Of a stretch of 64,000 bases of DNA, positions 1-9,467 are shown in pieces. The notes beneath the pieces were generated by a model. The model did not search any database. It saw only the letters and a list, made by a program, of their open reading frames with translations, and was not told the DNA's origin. This DNA is from Planktothrix rubescens CCAP 1459/22 (GTDB lineage: Bacteria > Cyanobacteriota > Cyanobacteriia > Cyanobacteriales > Microcoleaceae). Position 1 is the first letter of the stretch; the number at the start of each line of letters is the position of its first letter. The stretch lies in contig LR882958.1 in assembly GCA_904830895.1 (NCBI GenBank), positions 800,001 to 864,000 on the forward strand, given 5' to 3'. The position numbers were made by a program, and so were the translations under genes.

Positions 1-830
<830 letters not shown>

Positions 831-1014
831 TGAAGAATCTGTTAGCTCTTCTGTTGACTAATTTAATTAGTCATGTTATTTTTGAGTCATCAACTTTACA
901 GTTGACTCCTCGTTTAGTTTTTTGACTAGGAGTTTGTAAATTCGACTTTCAAACGTATTCTTTTTTCTAGGTTCGGTGCGCTCTCGTCGCTTTCGTTTCT
1001 CGAGCGCATTTACT

Positions 1015-1043
1015 AATTTATCTAATCTGCTCTGGTTTGTCAA
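1015..1043 (-). promoter_or_regulatory. Candidate sigma-70-type promoter of the rRNA operon
   Basis: On the minus strand a perfect -35 box TTGACA (1038-1043) is followed after exactly 17 bases by TAAATT (1015-1020), a 4-of-6 match to the -10 consensus. Transcription would start near 1008 and give a leader of about 180 nt before the 16S 5' end. That leader contains hairpins (for example GACTAATT / AATTAGTC near 860-875), as expected for rRNA leader processing. The boxes are seen directly; promoter activity is inferred. Confidence 0.6.
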
Positions 1044-1172
1044 GCTTTTTTTTGAGATTTTTTTGTTTTTTTTTGAAATCCTTGTATCATCAGGCTTTCA
1101 GACGATTGCTTCTTTCAATATTTATATGGAAAGGATGGAAATTTTTTTGAGACTGGTTTTGGCAGTTGACTT

Positions 1173-1859
1173 TTATAAGAAATGGTAGGGAGGTAGAGCA
1201 TCCCCAAGGCTTAACTGCCAATGGTGGGACTGGCTTTGCCATTGGTTGAATTGGTCTTGCAGTTGGAGGGTTTGGGTTTGGTCAATCAATATATAGATGC
1301 GTTCTCGGTTGGGTTGGCTGTCGGCGAAACGGTTTTCTGGATAGGTTTGGCTAATGGTGCCAACTAGCTCTTGCCATTCTTGAGCTTGTTGCTGTTGATA
1401 TTCCAGTTGACGCTGATGGAATTGTTTTTTGCCTAAGAAGTAGTCTCGCCCTCTCTGGGGGGACGAGTTTATGGGGTTGGGTTGAGTAAGAACTGGGGTG
1501 GGTTCGAGAGGAATTCCCTGTAAACAATACTCGGTCTTATGTTGGAATTGCTCTAGTTTTTGCAAGTAGTCCTGTTGATGTAGGGCTAAATGCTCGGAAA
1601 GTGCTATGTCAGAAGGAAAACAAATGCCAAAGCGTAGCGGTAAGAGGGTGGTTTGTTCGAAAACGGAACGGATAATTTGATCATGAATTAAAATAGCTTG
1701 TATTAATTGTTCATCGGTATCTGGGAGGTCTTGAGCTTTTAAATCAGTTTCTACCAAGGCGGATAATCCTTGAAAATTGATAATTTCTAAACAACCTCTG
1801 ATCCCAGAAGAAAGTTTAAGGGGTGATATGGGTGTTTTGAAAAAAGCATAAGTGTACAT
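1173..1859 (-). CDS. Gas vesicle protein, GvpF/GvpL family
   Basis: About 228 residues. The N-terminal half carries the GvpF/L pattern: an initial YTYAFF strand, a short Gly-rich turn, LSALVE, an acidic segment, then HDQIIRSVFEQTTLLPLRFG, followed by a Gln/Glu-rich coiled-coil stretch and a C-terminal strand region. Proteins of this family are accessory components of the gas vesicle shell used for buoyancy. The chosen start is the ATG giving MYTYAFF; a GTG three codons upstream (1868) is also possible. No other gvp gene is in the window, so this copy stands alone beside the rRNA operon, whereas gvpF/L genes usually sit in a gvp cluster. The family call is fairly secure; whether it functions in gas vesicles here is inferred. 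Confidence 0.8.
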   Translation of the reverse strand: MYTYAFFKTPISPLKLSSGIRGCLEIINFQGLSALVETDLKAQDLPDTDEQLIQAILIHDQIIRSVFEQTTLLPLRFGICFPSDIALSEHLALHQQDYLQKLEQFQHKTEYCLQGIPLEPTPVLTQPNPINSSPQRGRDYFLGKKQFHQRQLEYQQQQAQEWQELVGTISQTYPENRFADSQPNRERIYILIDQTQTLQLQDQFNQWQSQSHHWQLSLGDALPPYHFL

Positions 1860-1932
1860 TTCAGTCACCAGTTATGAGTGTAAAAGTTTCATTTGAAAGC
1901 TAATGACTATAAATTAAGTCTTAACTGTTTCA

Positions 1933-2031
1933 GGACTTACGCACAAGACCAAAGAAACCGGGTTTCTGACCCTGATTTTACGGATAAAATCGGTGATTTA
2001 TCGTTCAAAAACCCGGTTTCTGCGTAAGTCC
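1933..2031. repeat. 99-bp palindromic intergenic repeat (MITE-like)
   Basis: The element begins GGACTTACGCA and ends TGCGTAAGTCC, perfect 11-bp terminal inverted repeats. Just inside lies a second inverted pair around AAACCGGGTTT. It sits between the GvpF/L gene and the 572-aa gene and has no coding capacity. The structure fits a MITE or a large transcribed hairpin that could also end transcripts. Confidence 0.7.
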
Positions 2032-2064
2032 GATGTTTAAGAATCATTGATGATTAGAAATGAC

Positions 2065-3783
2065 TTAAAACTGATTTTTCACTGATGACTGATTGGGAAT
2101 CCATTCAAAATCAAAGCTGAGTTGGGCAAATCCAGATTTCCAAGGAATAGATAGTGTTAAATTTTCATGGGAATTACCCCAATCTATTTTGACTCCTTTG
2201 ATCCAACTTTTAAGTTCAGGAGTGGTTTCTAATAAATTAATGATTTGCATTTTTAAAAATTCTAGTGATTGAGGAAATCGACACCATTCATGGTCATCTG
2301 ACTGGATAATCGAGTTAGAGATAAGGAGATTTATGTCAAATTTCAGAGGTTGGCTGCTGGCAATATCTACTTCCCAAGAATCGTTTAGAAATTCGGCATT
2401 TAAAACTGCTAATAATCTCAAGTGTCCGGTTTGCCAAACCAATCCAGGTTGCAGGACTTTGGCTTTAATTCCACTAATAAGTTGCATAATATTATAACTG
2501 CTTTTAACCATCTGCCATAGCAATCTTAGGGATAATTCTGTTAGTGGTATTTCAGGTTGAAGACGCATCAAACTGGAAGGAGATTGGGGACTGTAAATAA
2601 TATCAACTAATTCATCTGCAATTTCAATTAAGTCGATTAAAGAGGAATGTTCGGCTTGAAGATCAAGATTTGAAATGGGTTCGGCAGAAAGGTTCAGATT
2701 ATAGGATTGTTTTTGTTGTTTAAGCCAGTGTAAACCATGATTTTGGATTTGGTTTTGAATATAAGGTTCAATGATTCCTGGGTCAGTTAGTCGAATTTGT
2801 GTTTTGAATAAAGACGCCTGAGAAACGGAAGCTAGGATCGAATATTCAACATTTTGAATGGGTGTATGGATAAAAAGTTCTTCGTCTTTTTGGTCATTTT
2901 CTAGCGAATAATAAAAGGGACTGACTTCTGATGTTTCAGGGTCAGCAATAAATTGAAATCCCATTTTTATGTGGATTTGACTTGATTCCCATTGACTTTT
3001 TGGATAAATAATTTCAGTGTTGATGGGATCATTAAAAAAATTAATTTGATTAAAACTATCTTGAAGGTTATGGGTAATTTGTGTTAATAAAGATTGAACT
3101 TCTAAAGGATGTTGACATAGGGAACAGTCATTAGATTGAACATAGGCTTCAGTCGGAATCAAGGGAGGAGGAAAAAAACTGGTTGCCAGATCGATTGAAC
3201 TCTCTAGATTTTCTGTTTTAATAATTAAACTGGCAACTAATCTTAATTTTCCAGGTGTCCAATCTTGATTAGGTAATAAAATTTCAGCATTAATTCCGGT
3301 TAAAAGTCGCATAAATTGATAGGAAGTCTGGGATAAATTCCATAATAATTGAGGAACTAATGTATTAAGAAATAAAATAACTGGGGGCTGGAGCAGGGGA
3401 GCAGGGGAAGTAAAATATTCCCCATTCGTAATTCGTAATTCGCAATTCGTAATTCCCCTATAAGCTGTTAATACTTCAGAAACTTCTTCTATAACATAAG
3501 GAATGAGGTTTTCAGGGGTTTGGGGTAAATTGCTTGGCCAGGCTCCATTAGGAGATCGCAAATGAGCAAGAATTTGAATCAATTCTTGCATGGCTTGGAC
3601 TAAATTAGCGGGAATTTCAGGAGAGTTAGAGATAGAATTAAAGGAAACTAAATCAATAAATTTAATTAGGGTTTGATCGAGAAAATCATCTAGGTTTTGA
3701 GGTTGGGTTGTTGATGATTTTTCAATAGTATTTATTGTGATTTCTACGGAATCAATTGATTCTATTAATGGATTGTTATTCAT
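2065..3783 (-). CDS. Uncharacterised 572-aa protein coupled to the upstream kinase gene
   Basis: The product is acidic and soluble, with no signal peptide or clear membrane segment and no motif I recognise. It seems internally duplicated: two regions (about residues 150-215 and 425-480) share a pattern of LLW followed by MRLLTGINAEILLP / MQLISGIKAKVLQP and then WTPGKLRLVASL / WQTGHLRLLAVL. Its ATG overlaps the kinase stop codon (ATGA at 3780-3783), so it is probably translationally coupled to the kinase and may be a substrate or regulator. An oddity is a repeat-derived insertion near residues 115-125 (GITNCELRITNG), encoded by the AATTCGTAATTCG-type repeat around 3420-3450 that elsewhere is intergenic. 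Function unknown. Confidence 0.8.
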   Translation of the reverse strand: MNNNPLIESIDSVEITINTIEKSSTTQPQNLDDFLDQTLIKFIDLVSFNSISNSPEIPANLVQAMQELIQILAHLRSPNGAWPSNLPQTPENLIPYVIEEVSEVLTAYRGITNCELRITNGEYFTSPAPLLQPPVILFLNTLVPQLLWNLSQTSYQFMRLLTGINAEILLPNQDWTPGKLRLVASLIIKTENLESSIDLATSFFPPPLIPTEAYVQSNDCSLCQHPLEVQSLLTQITHNLQDSFNQINFFNDPINTEIIYPKSQWESSQIHIKMGFQFIADPETSEVSPFYYSLENDQKDEELFIHTPIQNVEYSILASVSQASLFKTQIRLTDPGIIEPYIQNQIQNHGLHWLKQQKQSYNLNLSAEPISNLDLQAEHSSLIDLIEIADELVDIIYSPQSPSSLMRLQPEIPLTELSLRLLWQMVKSSYNIMQLISGIKAKVLQPGLVWQTGHLRLLAVLNAEFLNDSWEVDIASSQPLKFDINLLISNSIIQSDDHEWCRFPQSLEFLKMQIINLLETTPELKSWIKGVKIDWGNSHENLTLSIPWKSGFAQLSFDFEWIPNQSSVKNQF

Positions 3784-5702
3784 AGGTCTTGCTCAAGATT
3801 AATAGATTTTACAAAGTGTAAGTCACCCTGGGGTTCGGAAGCGGTGAGAATTGCTAAACCTGTTTTTCCCCAAGAGGTTATGGCTTGAGGATGAACAGGG
3901 CCAAGATAATCTCCTAACAATTTTCCTTCTAAATTAAAGAAGGTATATTTTCCCTGTTTATCTACTATAACATATCCCCAGGAGGTAGCGCAAGCGATGG
4001 TGGGCGGAGAGTTTAAGGAGATGCGAATAATACTTAAGGGCTTTAGGTGTAAAAGAATAAGCTGAGGTTGATCATCGCATCCAATACCCAATACAGTATA
4101 GGGTTGAGGAGTGGGAATGATTTGTTTTAAAGGAATGAATAATTTAAGGTTGCCAATGGGGGTTCCTCGGCGGGTATAAACCCTGAGCAACGTGCAGTTT
4201 TTTTGTTTGAAGTTTAGCCAAACTCCGAGTAAATATCTACGGTCTAAAAATATAAGTTCTGGAATTTGAGGAACAGAAAGAGATAATTTTTTAATAAGTT
4301 TTAAAGCGGGAGAACCCTGTTTATCCGTAAGGGAATAAAATCGTAATTGTCCCGAAAAAGCTAAAGCCATATAATGACCCTTTGGTTCAATGGCAACTCT
4401 ATATAATAAATCTTTATGTGAAGCTATATTTAAAGGATTTAAAGGATGGTTTTTTTCTGCTTTAACTTGATTAGAGTCTTGTGATTCTTGATCATAAGAT
4501 GTATGAGATTGAATCGCACTTAAATTCAATAAGGATTTAGGATTGTCTTGAAAATTAGTCGCATAATAAATTTTATTTTTGGTCATCACACAACACCCAT
4601 TTCTCATCATTTGCATGGCTAAAATCGGTTCTGGGAAATGAATTGGATTTTGAGCAATAACCTGAGTTTCTTCAGGAGGGGGAGAAGACCAAATTTTTAA
4701 TGTTTGACCAAACGCTGTATAAAGATAGGGAAAATTAGTAATACAATTTAGGGGGAATTTGGAATTTCCAACGGAATATAATGGAATAGAATGATCAACT
4801 GATAAAGTTAGATTAGAAATCTGAGCTTTGGAGAATTGTTCGTCTTCGGGGGAATCAGGAAATTTCCCCAAAATAATAGAGTTAGCTAGACTTTGAATTT
4901 GAGGATTAACTATGGCTGTTTGCAATGCTTCTGCCATCTCTGCTGCGGTTTTATAGCGACGGGCTGGGAGTTTTTCTAAGGCTTTTTGAATGATTGTTTG
5001 TAGGGCTTCAGGAATCTCTGTAGACATCTCTAACCGCTGATTTAAGTGGGCTGACATCAACTCACCGGGTAACCCATGAAAGGGGCGATCGCCCACCAAT
5101 AGTTCAAATAAGACAACCCCCACCGCATAAATATCTGATCGAGGAGAATAAATACCATAAAATCTTTCTGGAGCCATGTAAGCAGGAGATCCTCCAGTAA
5201 AAGTGGAGGGCTTTTCTGAAGAGGACAGTTTTCCAGCTATGGGAAGACGGCGAGCAATGCCAAAGTCTGATAATTTTGGATGCCACCCTTGGGATTTGAG
5301 GGTGAGTAGGATATTTTCAGGTTTAATATCACAGTGAATAATACCCCGTTGATGGGCGTAGTCTAAACCCTCTAAAACGCCGATGATCAAGTTTAATGCT
5401 TCTTGTAGACGTAGAGAATTCTGTTGTTCGACAAGATGACGAAGTGTTCCTCCTTCACAATATTCCATGACTAAATAGCGTCCGGTCTGGATGTGTTCAA
5501 GACCTAGACAAGCGGCGATATTAGGATGTTGTAAACTGATAATAAACCATAGTTCTTGTAAAAATTGGTGAGTAGGGGCGCTTTGATGACTCAGTTCTTT
5601 GAGAGCTACGAGTTTTCCAGTACGGCGATCGCTGGCACAGTAAACTTTACCAAACTGGCCTTGTCCTACTAACCCTAAAATTCGGTATCGAGAAGCCTGC
5701 AT
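3780..5702 (-). CDS. Serine/threonine protein kinase with C-terminal beta-propeller-like region
   Basis: 640 residues. The N-terminal Hanks-type kinase domain (about 1-265) is complete: glycine loop GQGQFGKV (13-20), catalytic Lys35 in VALKEL, HCD variant of the HRD motif (123-125) in HCDIKPENIL, DFG (146-148), and APE (177-179). An activation segment with several Ser/Thr lies between DFG and APE. The remaining ~370 residues are beta-rich with loose repeats, resembling a degenerate propeller or sensor. No transmembrane helix is obvious, so it is likely cytoplasmic. It neighbours the PAP-like gene set; in Synechocystis 6803 the kinase SpkG (slr0152) ends the equivalent operon, so an SpkG-like role is plausible, though orthology is not proven. 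It is coupled by a 4-bp overlap to the downstream 572-aa gene. Confidence 0.9.
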   Translation of the reverse strand: MQASRYRILGLVGQGQFGKVYCASDRRTGKLVALKELSHQSAPTHQFLQELWFIISLQHPNIAACLGLEHIQTGRYLVMEYCEGGTLRHLVEQQNSLRLQEALNLIIGVLEGLDYAHQRGIIHCDIKPENILLTLKSQGWHPKLSDFGIARRLPIAGKLSSSEKPSTFTGGSPAYMAPERFYGIYSPRSDIYAVGVVLFELLVGDRPFHGLPGELMSAHLNQRLEMSTEIPEALQTIIQKALEKLPARRYKTAAEMAEALQTAIVNPQIQSLANSIILGKFPDSPEDEQFSKAQISNLTLSVDHSIPLYSVGNSKFPLNCITNFPYLYTAFGQTLKIWSSPPPEETQVIAQNPIHFPEPILAMQMMRNGCCVMTKNKIYYATNFQDNPKSLLNLSAIQSHTSYDQESQDSNQVKAEKNHPLNPLNIASHKDLLYRVAIEPKGHYMALAFSGQLRFYSLTDKQGSPALKLIKKLSLSVPQIPELIFLDRRYLLGVWLNFKQKNCTLLRVYTRRGTPIGNLKLFIPLKQIIPTPQPYTVLGIGCDDQPQLILLHLKPLSIIRISLNSPPTIACATSWGYVIVDKQGKYTFFNLEGKLLGDYLGPVHPQAITSWGKTGLAILTASEPQGDLHFVKSINLEQDL

Positions 5703-5792
5703 GGTGTGTTTTAGACCGCCTCGTTAATGCCCTATCCTATAGTATATGGGTATTACTGACAAATTAACCTTATCCAGTAACCAGGGGTGTTT

Positions 5793-6098
5793 ATGTTTTC
5801 GACCGTTGAATCAGACTCTACAACACCAGTTACAGGGCCAGCCCCAACTAAAATCATTCAATCTCAAAATCAGTATCGCACTTGTCGGATCAAGGTGCCG
5901 GATTTGGAGCAACCTGTTCCTGCGGTTTGTGTTGATCAGGAATACTACAGTTTTTTTAAGGCGGTAGAGAATGCTGAGAAAACTTTAGAAATCGTTGCTA
6001 AACTGGGAAAGGTCGGAGACAGCACTGTCATTACTAAAACTCCAAAAGGTTATGCAATTTGGGTGCAAGAGCCTAATGCTCAACTTCATCGCTCTTAA
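5793..6098 (+). CDS. Small conserved-type protein of ~101 aa, possible Slr0149-like PAP member
   Basis: The product begins MFSTVESDSTT and is a small soluble protein with a Pro/Thr-rich N-terminus and a compact C-terminal alpha/beta part (YYSFFKAVENAEKTLEIVAK, then TKTPKGYAIWV). The ATG at 5793 is preferred over the GTG two codons upstream because AGGGGTG lies at Shine-Dalgarno distance. The gene diverges from the kinase and precedes a 2Fe-2S ferredoxin, matching slr0149/slr0148 neighbours in the Synechocystis PAP operon. No enzymatic motif is visible. The assignment rests on context only. Confidence 0.7.
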   Translation: MFSTVESDSTTPVTGPAPTKIIQSQNQYRTCRIKVPDLEQPVPAVCVDQEYYSFFKAVENAEKTLEIVAKLGKVGDSTVITKTPKGYAIWVQEPNAQLHRS

Positions 6099-6260
6099 GG
6101 CTTGAATTTGTTATGAAAATAACAGGGGAGATGAAAAACGAGCCTGTCTAATGATACTGAAACTGTTAATGTGCCACAATAATGGGACGTTAATGTCCCT
6201 GAAATTTTGAATCTAAATGCTAACTTGTGCAATCTACATTTGATTCTCTAATCTAAACAA

Positions 6261-6752
6261 ATGGCTAAAATACTTCGACTAGAACCGATTGCGGAAGAAA
6301 TGGCAGTTCAGACTAATTCTAATTTGCTTTCGGCATTGATGACCAAGGAACTTCATGTTCTGAAAGAATGCGGGGGGCGGGGAATGTGTGCCACCTGTCA
6401 TGTTTTTATTAAGGATGGCATGGATGGTTTATCTAAAGTCAGCCGCCGTGAACAAAGAACCTTAGAAGTGATTACAACGGCTAAACCTAATTCCCGTTTG
6501 GCCTGTCAAGCTCATGTTCTTGGGGAGGGTATTGTTGTTGAATTACCCTCTGGGATGTATATTGATGCCATCGAAGATATAGAATCTTTAGTCGGGCGAC
6601 GAGCAGAACAGGAACTTCTACATCCTATTACTGGGGAAGTGGTTGTGGAAACTGGAAAACTAATCACTCGATCAATTCTGAATCAATTGAAAGAAACTCG
6701 TTTACAAGTGGGCGAATATTTAGCTCGAACTCGGAATGCGAAAGATGAGTAA
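6261..6752 (+). CDS. 2Fe-2S ferredoxin-like protein (Slr0148-type, PAP cluster)
   Basis: 163 residues. Four cysteines with 2Fe-2S spacing are present: Cys37, Cys43 and Cys46 in ECGGRGMCATC, and Cys82 in LACQ. The C-X5-C-X2-C pattern resembles adrenodoxin-type ferredoxins more than plant-type PetF. A C-terminal extension of about 60 residues follows the cluster domain. In Synechocystis 6803 a similar ferredoxin is encoded in the slr0144-slr0152 operon that supports photosystem II assembly, and the same neighbour families occur here. It would carry single electrons in the cytosol or at the thylakoid surface; its partner is unknown. Confidence 0.88.
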   Translation: MAKILRLEPIAEEMAVQTNSNLLSALMTKELHVLKECGGRGMCATCHVFIKDGMDGLSKVSRREQRTLEVITTAKPNSRLACQAHVLGEGIVVELPSGMYIDAIEDIESLVGRRAEQELLHPITGEVVVETGKLITRSILNQLKETRLQVGEYLARTRNAKDE

Positions 6753-6759
6753 TAAACAG

Positions 6760-6914
6760 TTATAGCAGGGAACAGGGAACAGGCTGCGTCGTGAGCCGTG
6801 AGCCAGTCGAACGGTCGAACGAGAACAGGGAACGCCGGATCTGGGAGGAAAAGACTTCACCGTCTAGCTTTGCTGCATCACTCTTTGTCCTAATAGGTCT
6901 GGCGACTGCTATAT
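6760..6914 (-). repeat. Dispersed TATAGCA-ended element, copy A
   Basis: One of five related repeats in the window. It runs from TATAGCAGGGAACAGGGAAC to GGCGACTGCTATAT, with inverted TATAGCA/TGCTATA ends. The interior shares GGAACGCCGGATCTGGGA and GACTTCACCGTCT with the copies near 11.2, 32.9, 43.6 and 46.6 kb, here in the opposite orientation to the 32.9- and 43.6-kb copies. It has no coding capacity. Confidence 0.7.
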
Positions 6915-6946
6915 CAGTTATCAGTCAACAGTTATCAGTATAAGAT

Positions 6947-7429
6947 ATGTTTACTAATTTAGAACGTTTGAGTGTGGAAGTTGATGGTCGTTATGCAACA
7001 CCGGAAGAACTGGATTTTTTAAAATCCTATTTTGGTACGTTTAAATATCGGATCAGTGCCTATCAAAAAATCAAAAATAATGAATCGCTTATCATGAATC
7101 AAATTCAAGAGAATTTGGAAAAAATGAACCCTGATATTTTCATGCAAGGTTCAGTTAATTTAAAATCAAAATGGCATTTAGATACAGTTAGAGTTTTACG
7201 GTATTCAGCCATGGCGTTATTGATCGATGATCCCGAATATTTGCAACAACGCCTATTAATTTGGTTTTCGACAATTTTACAAGCCTTTAAAGTTCAAGCT
7301 CTAACTGAATTAACACATCAAACCATGTCCGATGTAATTAAAGGTTATTTAACCTCGGAAGAAAATAATCTATTTTTACCTATAATTGAAATGAATTACA
7401 ATACTTTATGCAAAAAAAGACCTTCATAA
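6947..7429 (+). CDS. Phycobilisome/globin-like protein without bilin cysteine
   Basis: 160 residues, predicted all-helical. The stretch VLRYSAMALLIDDPEYLQQR aligns with the phycobiliprotein helix region (RYVTYA then D then L.DR), and the N-terminus has the usual helical dimerisation arm. The only cysteine is close to the C-terminus, so the conserved bilin-attachment site is absent and it cannot be a normal light-harvesting subunit. It is related to the minus-strand gene at 9468-9929. Slr0146 in the Synechocystis PAP operon is, by my recollection, of this type. A scaffold or assembly role is inferred. Confidence 0.75.
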   Translation: MFTNLERLSVEVDGRYATPEELDFLKSYFGTFKYRISAYQKIKNNESLIMNQIQENLEKMNPDIFMQGSVNLKSKWHLDTVRVLRYSAMALLIDDPEYLQQRLLIWFSTILQAFKVQALTELTHQTMSDVIKGYLTSEENNLFLPIIEMNYNTLCKKRPS

Positions 7430-7442
7430 AATTCCTTTACTT

Positions 7443-8606
7443 TTAAGAGTTATAAACTTTTCCATTCGGTAATGTAGCTCCATGTAACTTTGCACCCTTA
7501 ATTTCGGCATTGGCTAGAATTGCCCCCTTTAAAATTGCCCCTCTTAAATCAGCCCCGCTCAAATTAGCTCCCATTAAATTCGCATCGGCTAAGTTAGCAT
7601 TACCCAGATGACTATTTCTTAAATCGGCATTAATTAGACAAGATTTACTCAAATTAGCAGAACTTAAATTACTGGCATTTAAGTTAGCATCCATTAATAA
7701 AGCTCCTTCCAAGTTGGCTTCACTTAAATATGCCCCCGCTAAATTAATTCCCGTTAATAATTTTTGTCTTAAATCAATTCCGCCTAAATCAGCCCCACTT
7801 AAATTAATTCCACTTAAATGAGACCCATTTAAACAGACATTCCTCAGATAAGTTTTGCTCAAATTGGCTTTACTCAGATTAGCACGAGTTAAGTTAGCTT
7901 CATTGAGATCGGCTTCTAATAAAGTTGCAGAATTAAGAAAAGCATCGGTTAAATCAGCGTGTCTTAAATTAGTTTTTAACATTTGGGCCTTGGTTAAATC
8001 AGCCCCGGTGCAATTAGCTCCACTTAAATTAGCTCGGACAATAATAGCTTGAGTCAAATCTGCACCGGATAAGTCTACATCTTTCAAATTAGCCTGGGTT
8101 AAATCCGTGTTTTTCAAGATCGCTTGATGGAGATTTGCCTTAATTAAATAGGCCTTAACCAGAGAGGATTGAGTCAAAATAGCTTCTAGGAGAATTGCGG
8201 AACTAAAATCAGCACCTTTGAGATTGCCATGATTCAGATCCGCCTCTTGCAAATTTGCCCAATTCAGGTGAGAGCCTTCGAGGTTAACCCGACTCAGGTT
8301 CGCTCCGGTTAGAATCGTGCCACTGAGACTGGCTCCACTGAGATTAGCCCCGGTTAAATTGGCTCCAGTCAAATTAGCCTTACTGAGATTAACTAGACTG
8401 AGATGGGCTTCGCTTAAGTCAGCATTACTTAAATCGACACCAATTAAATGCGGTCGATTTTGGGGTTCTCGAATATTAGCCAAACCCATAGTTGGTATGG
8501 TATTGGGTCGATAAGAATTGGTACTTAGAATCATACCTCGCAGACTTACGCCCTTAAAATCCCGTTCTCCATCTCCATATCGACTCAGCAGTTCAATCGC
8601 ATCCAT
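7443..8606 (-). CDS. Pentapeptide-repeat protein
   Basis: 387 residues. After about 50 non-repetitive residues, almost the whole protein consists of A(D/N)LxX pentapeptides (for example ANLTGANLTGANLSGASLSG), dozens of copies, which fold as a quadrilateral right-handed beta-helix. There is no signal peptide, so it is probably cytosolic. Repeat proteins of this type are abundant in cyanobacteria and most have no known function. It lies on the minus strand at the end of a run of PAP-like genes and converges with the phycobilisome-like gene at 6947, only 13 bp away. Frames antisense to the repeats are artefacts of the codon pattern. Confidence 0.93.
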   Translation of the reverse strand: MDAIELLSRYGDGERDFKGVSLRGMILSTNSYRPNTIPTMGLANIREPQNRPHLIGVDLSNADLSEAHLSLVNLSKANLTGANLTGANLSGASLSGTILTGANLSRVNLEGSHLNWANLQEADLNHGNLKGADFSSAILLEAILTQSSLVKAYLIKANLHQAILKNTDLTQANLKDVDLSGADLTQAIIVRANLSGANCTGADLTKAQMLKTNLRHADLTDAFLNSATLLEADLNEANLTRANLSKANLSKTYLRNVCLNGSHLSGINLSGADLGGIDLRQKLLTGINLAGAYLSEANLEGALLMDANLNASNLSSANLSKSCLINADLRNSHLGNANLADANLMGANLSGADLRGAILKGAILANAEIKGAKLHGATLPNGKVYNS

Positions 8607-8694
8607 GGGTTAAACCTAATACGAATTATGAATTACGAATTAATATTCTCGTAATTTGTAACTCTTAATTTTTAATTCTTAATTAATTAATATT

Positions 8695-9348
8695 TCATGC
8701 CAGTGATTTCAGAATAGTGTCATGATCTTTCCCCTGATCTACTAAGGCTTCGACTGATTGTAAACGATTACTCAAACCGAGAATAAATTGGTTAGAATCT
8801 GCACCCATGGACTCACAGGTTGTTTGAACACAATGGAGGTCTCGTCCGGTTAATCGACTAAAAAAGGAGCTAAAAATTCCAGCTTCCAAAAAACAAACTG
8901 GTCGATTCCAGTCCTTAGCAACACTAGCAAAGGGGGAATTTTTGGTAATCAGGATCAAAAATCCCGTGTTAGTATATTGGGCATCCAAATCAAATGTTCC
9001 CCAACCATGGGTTTTCCAACATTGTTGTAAACATTGAATGAATTCGATCATTTCCATTTGCGCCACAGTTTTGTCATAATATTCGCTGATTTCTTCACAA
9101 AAACGGACATAAAAATTTTTTCCCCACCAGCGACCACAATTGAATAAGACTAAGCGGGTGGCTTGACCTGTTTCTTGTTCTAATCCAGTGTAAATTGCTT
9201 CAAGTAAGGTTGAGGGAAGACCTAGTAAACGACCCCCAAGACGATTTTCTAGTAAGCCCAATTCCAGATCCCCTTTCACATAAGCATCATAAGCAAAATA
9301 GTTGCCCGGAAGTTGAGGTTTAATTAGTAAATTGTTGATTTCAATCAT
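8695..9348 (-). CDS. V4R-domain protein (Slr0147-type, PAP cluster)
   Basis: 217 residues. The C-terminal ~120 residues match the V4R (4-vinyl reductase) small-molecule-binding domain: FLILITKNSPFA, then CFLEAGIFSSFFSRLTGRDLHC, then CESMG. The last cysteine usual in this domain (G..YC.F) is replaced (GADSNQF), whereas the paralogue at 10382-11092 keeps it (GETYCKF). In the Synechocystis PAP operon, slr0144 and slr0147 are a similar V4R pair, proposed to bind a tetrapyrrole or chlorophyll precursor during photosystem II assembly. Ligand and activity are inferred; the lost Cys suggests the paralogues have diverged. Confidence 0.82.
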   Translation of the reverse strand: MIEINNLLIKPQLPGNYFAYDAYVKGDLELGLLENRLGGRLLGLPSTLLEAIYTGLEQETGQATRLVLFNCGRWWGKNFYVRFCEEISEYYDKTVAQMEMIEFIQCLQQCWKTHGWGTFDLDAQYTNTGFLILITKNSPFASVAKDWNRPVCFLEAGIFSSFFSRLTGRDLHCVQTTCESMGADSNQFILGLSNRLQSVEALVDQGKDHDTILKSLA

Positions 9349-9467
9349 GATTTAAACAGGTGATATTGACGGTTGATAGTTAACCGAATCGCGGTTGTGA
9401 TGAACAGATATTTTTTTACCAGGGTTTCCATAAAAGTGCTAATCAGAATCAATTAACTCTTTTTTAT

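Noticed and set aside
7855-8514. Antisense frames rich in KLALLRLA
   Set aside because: Mirror of the repetitive pentapeptide codons on the opposite strand, a codon-bias artefact.
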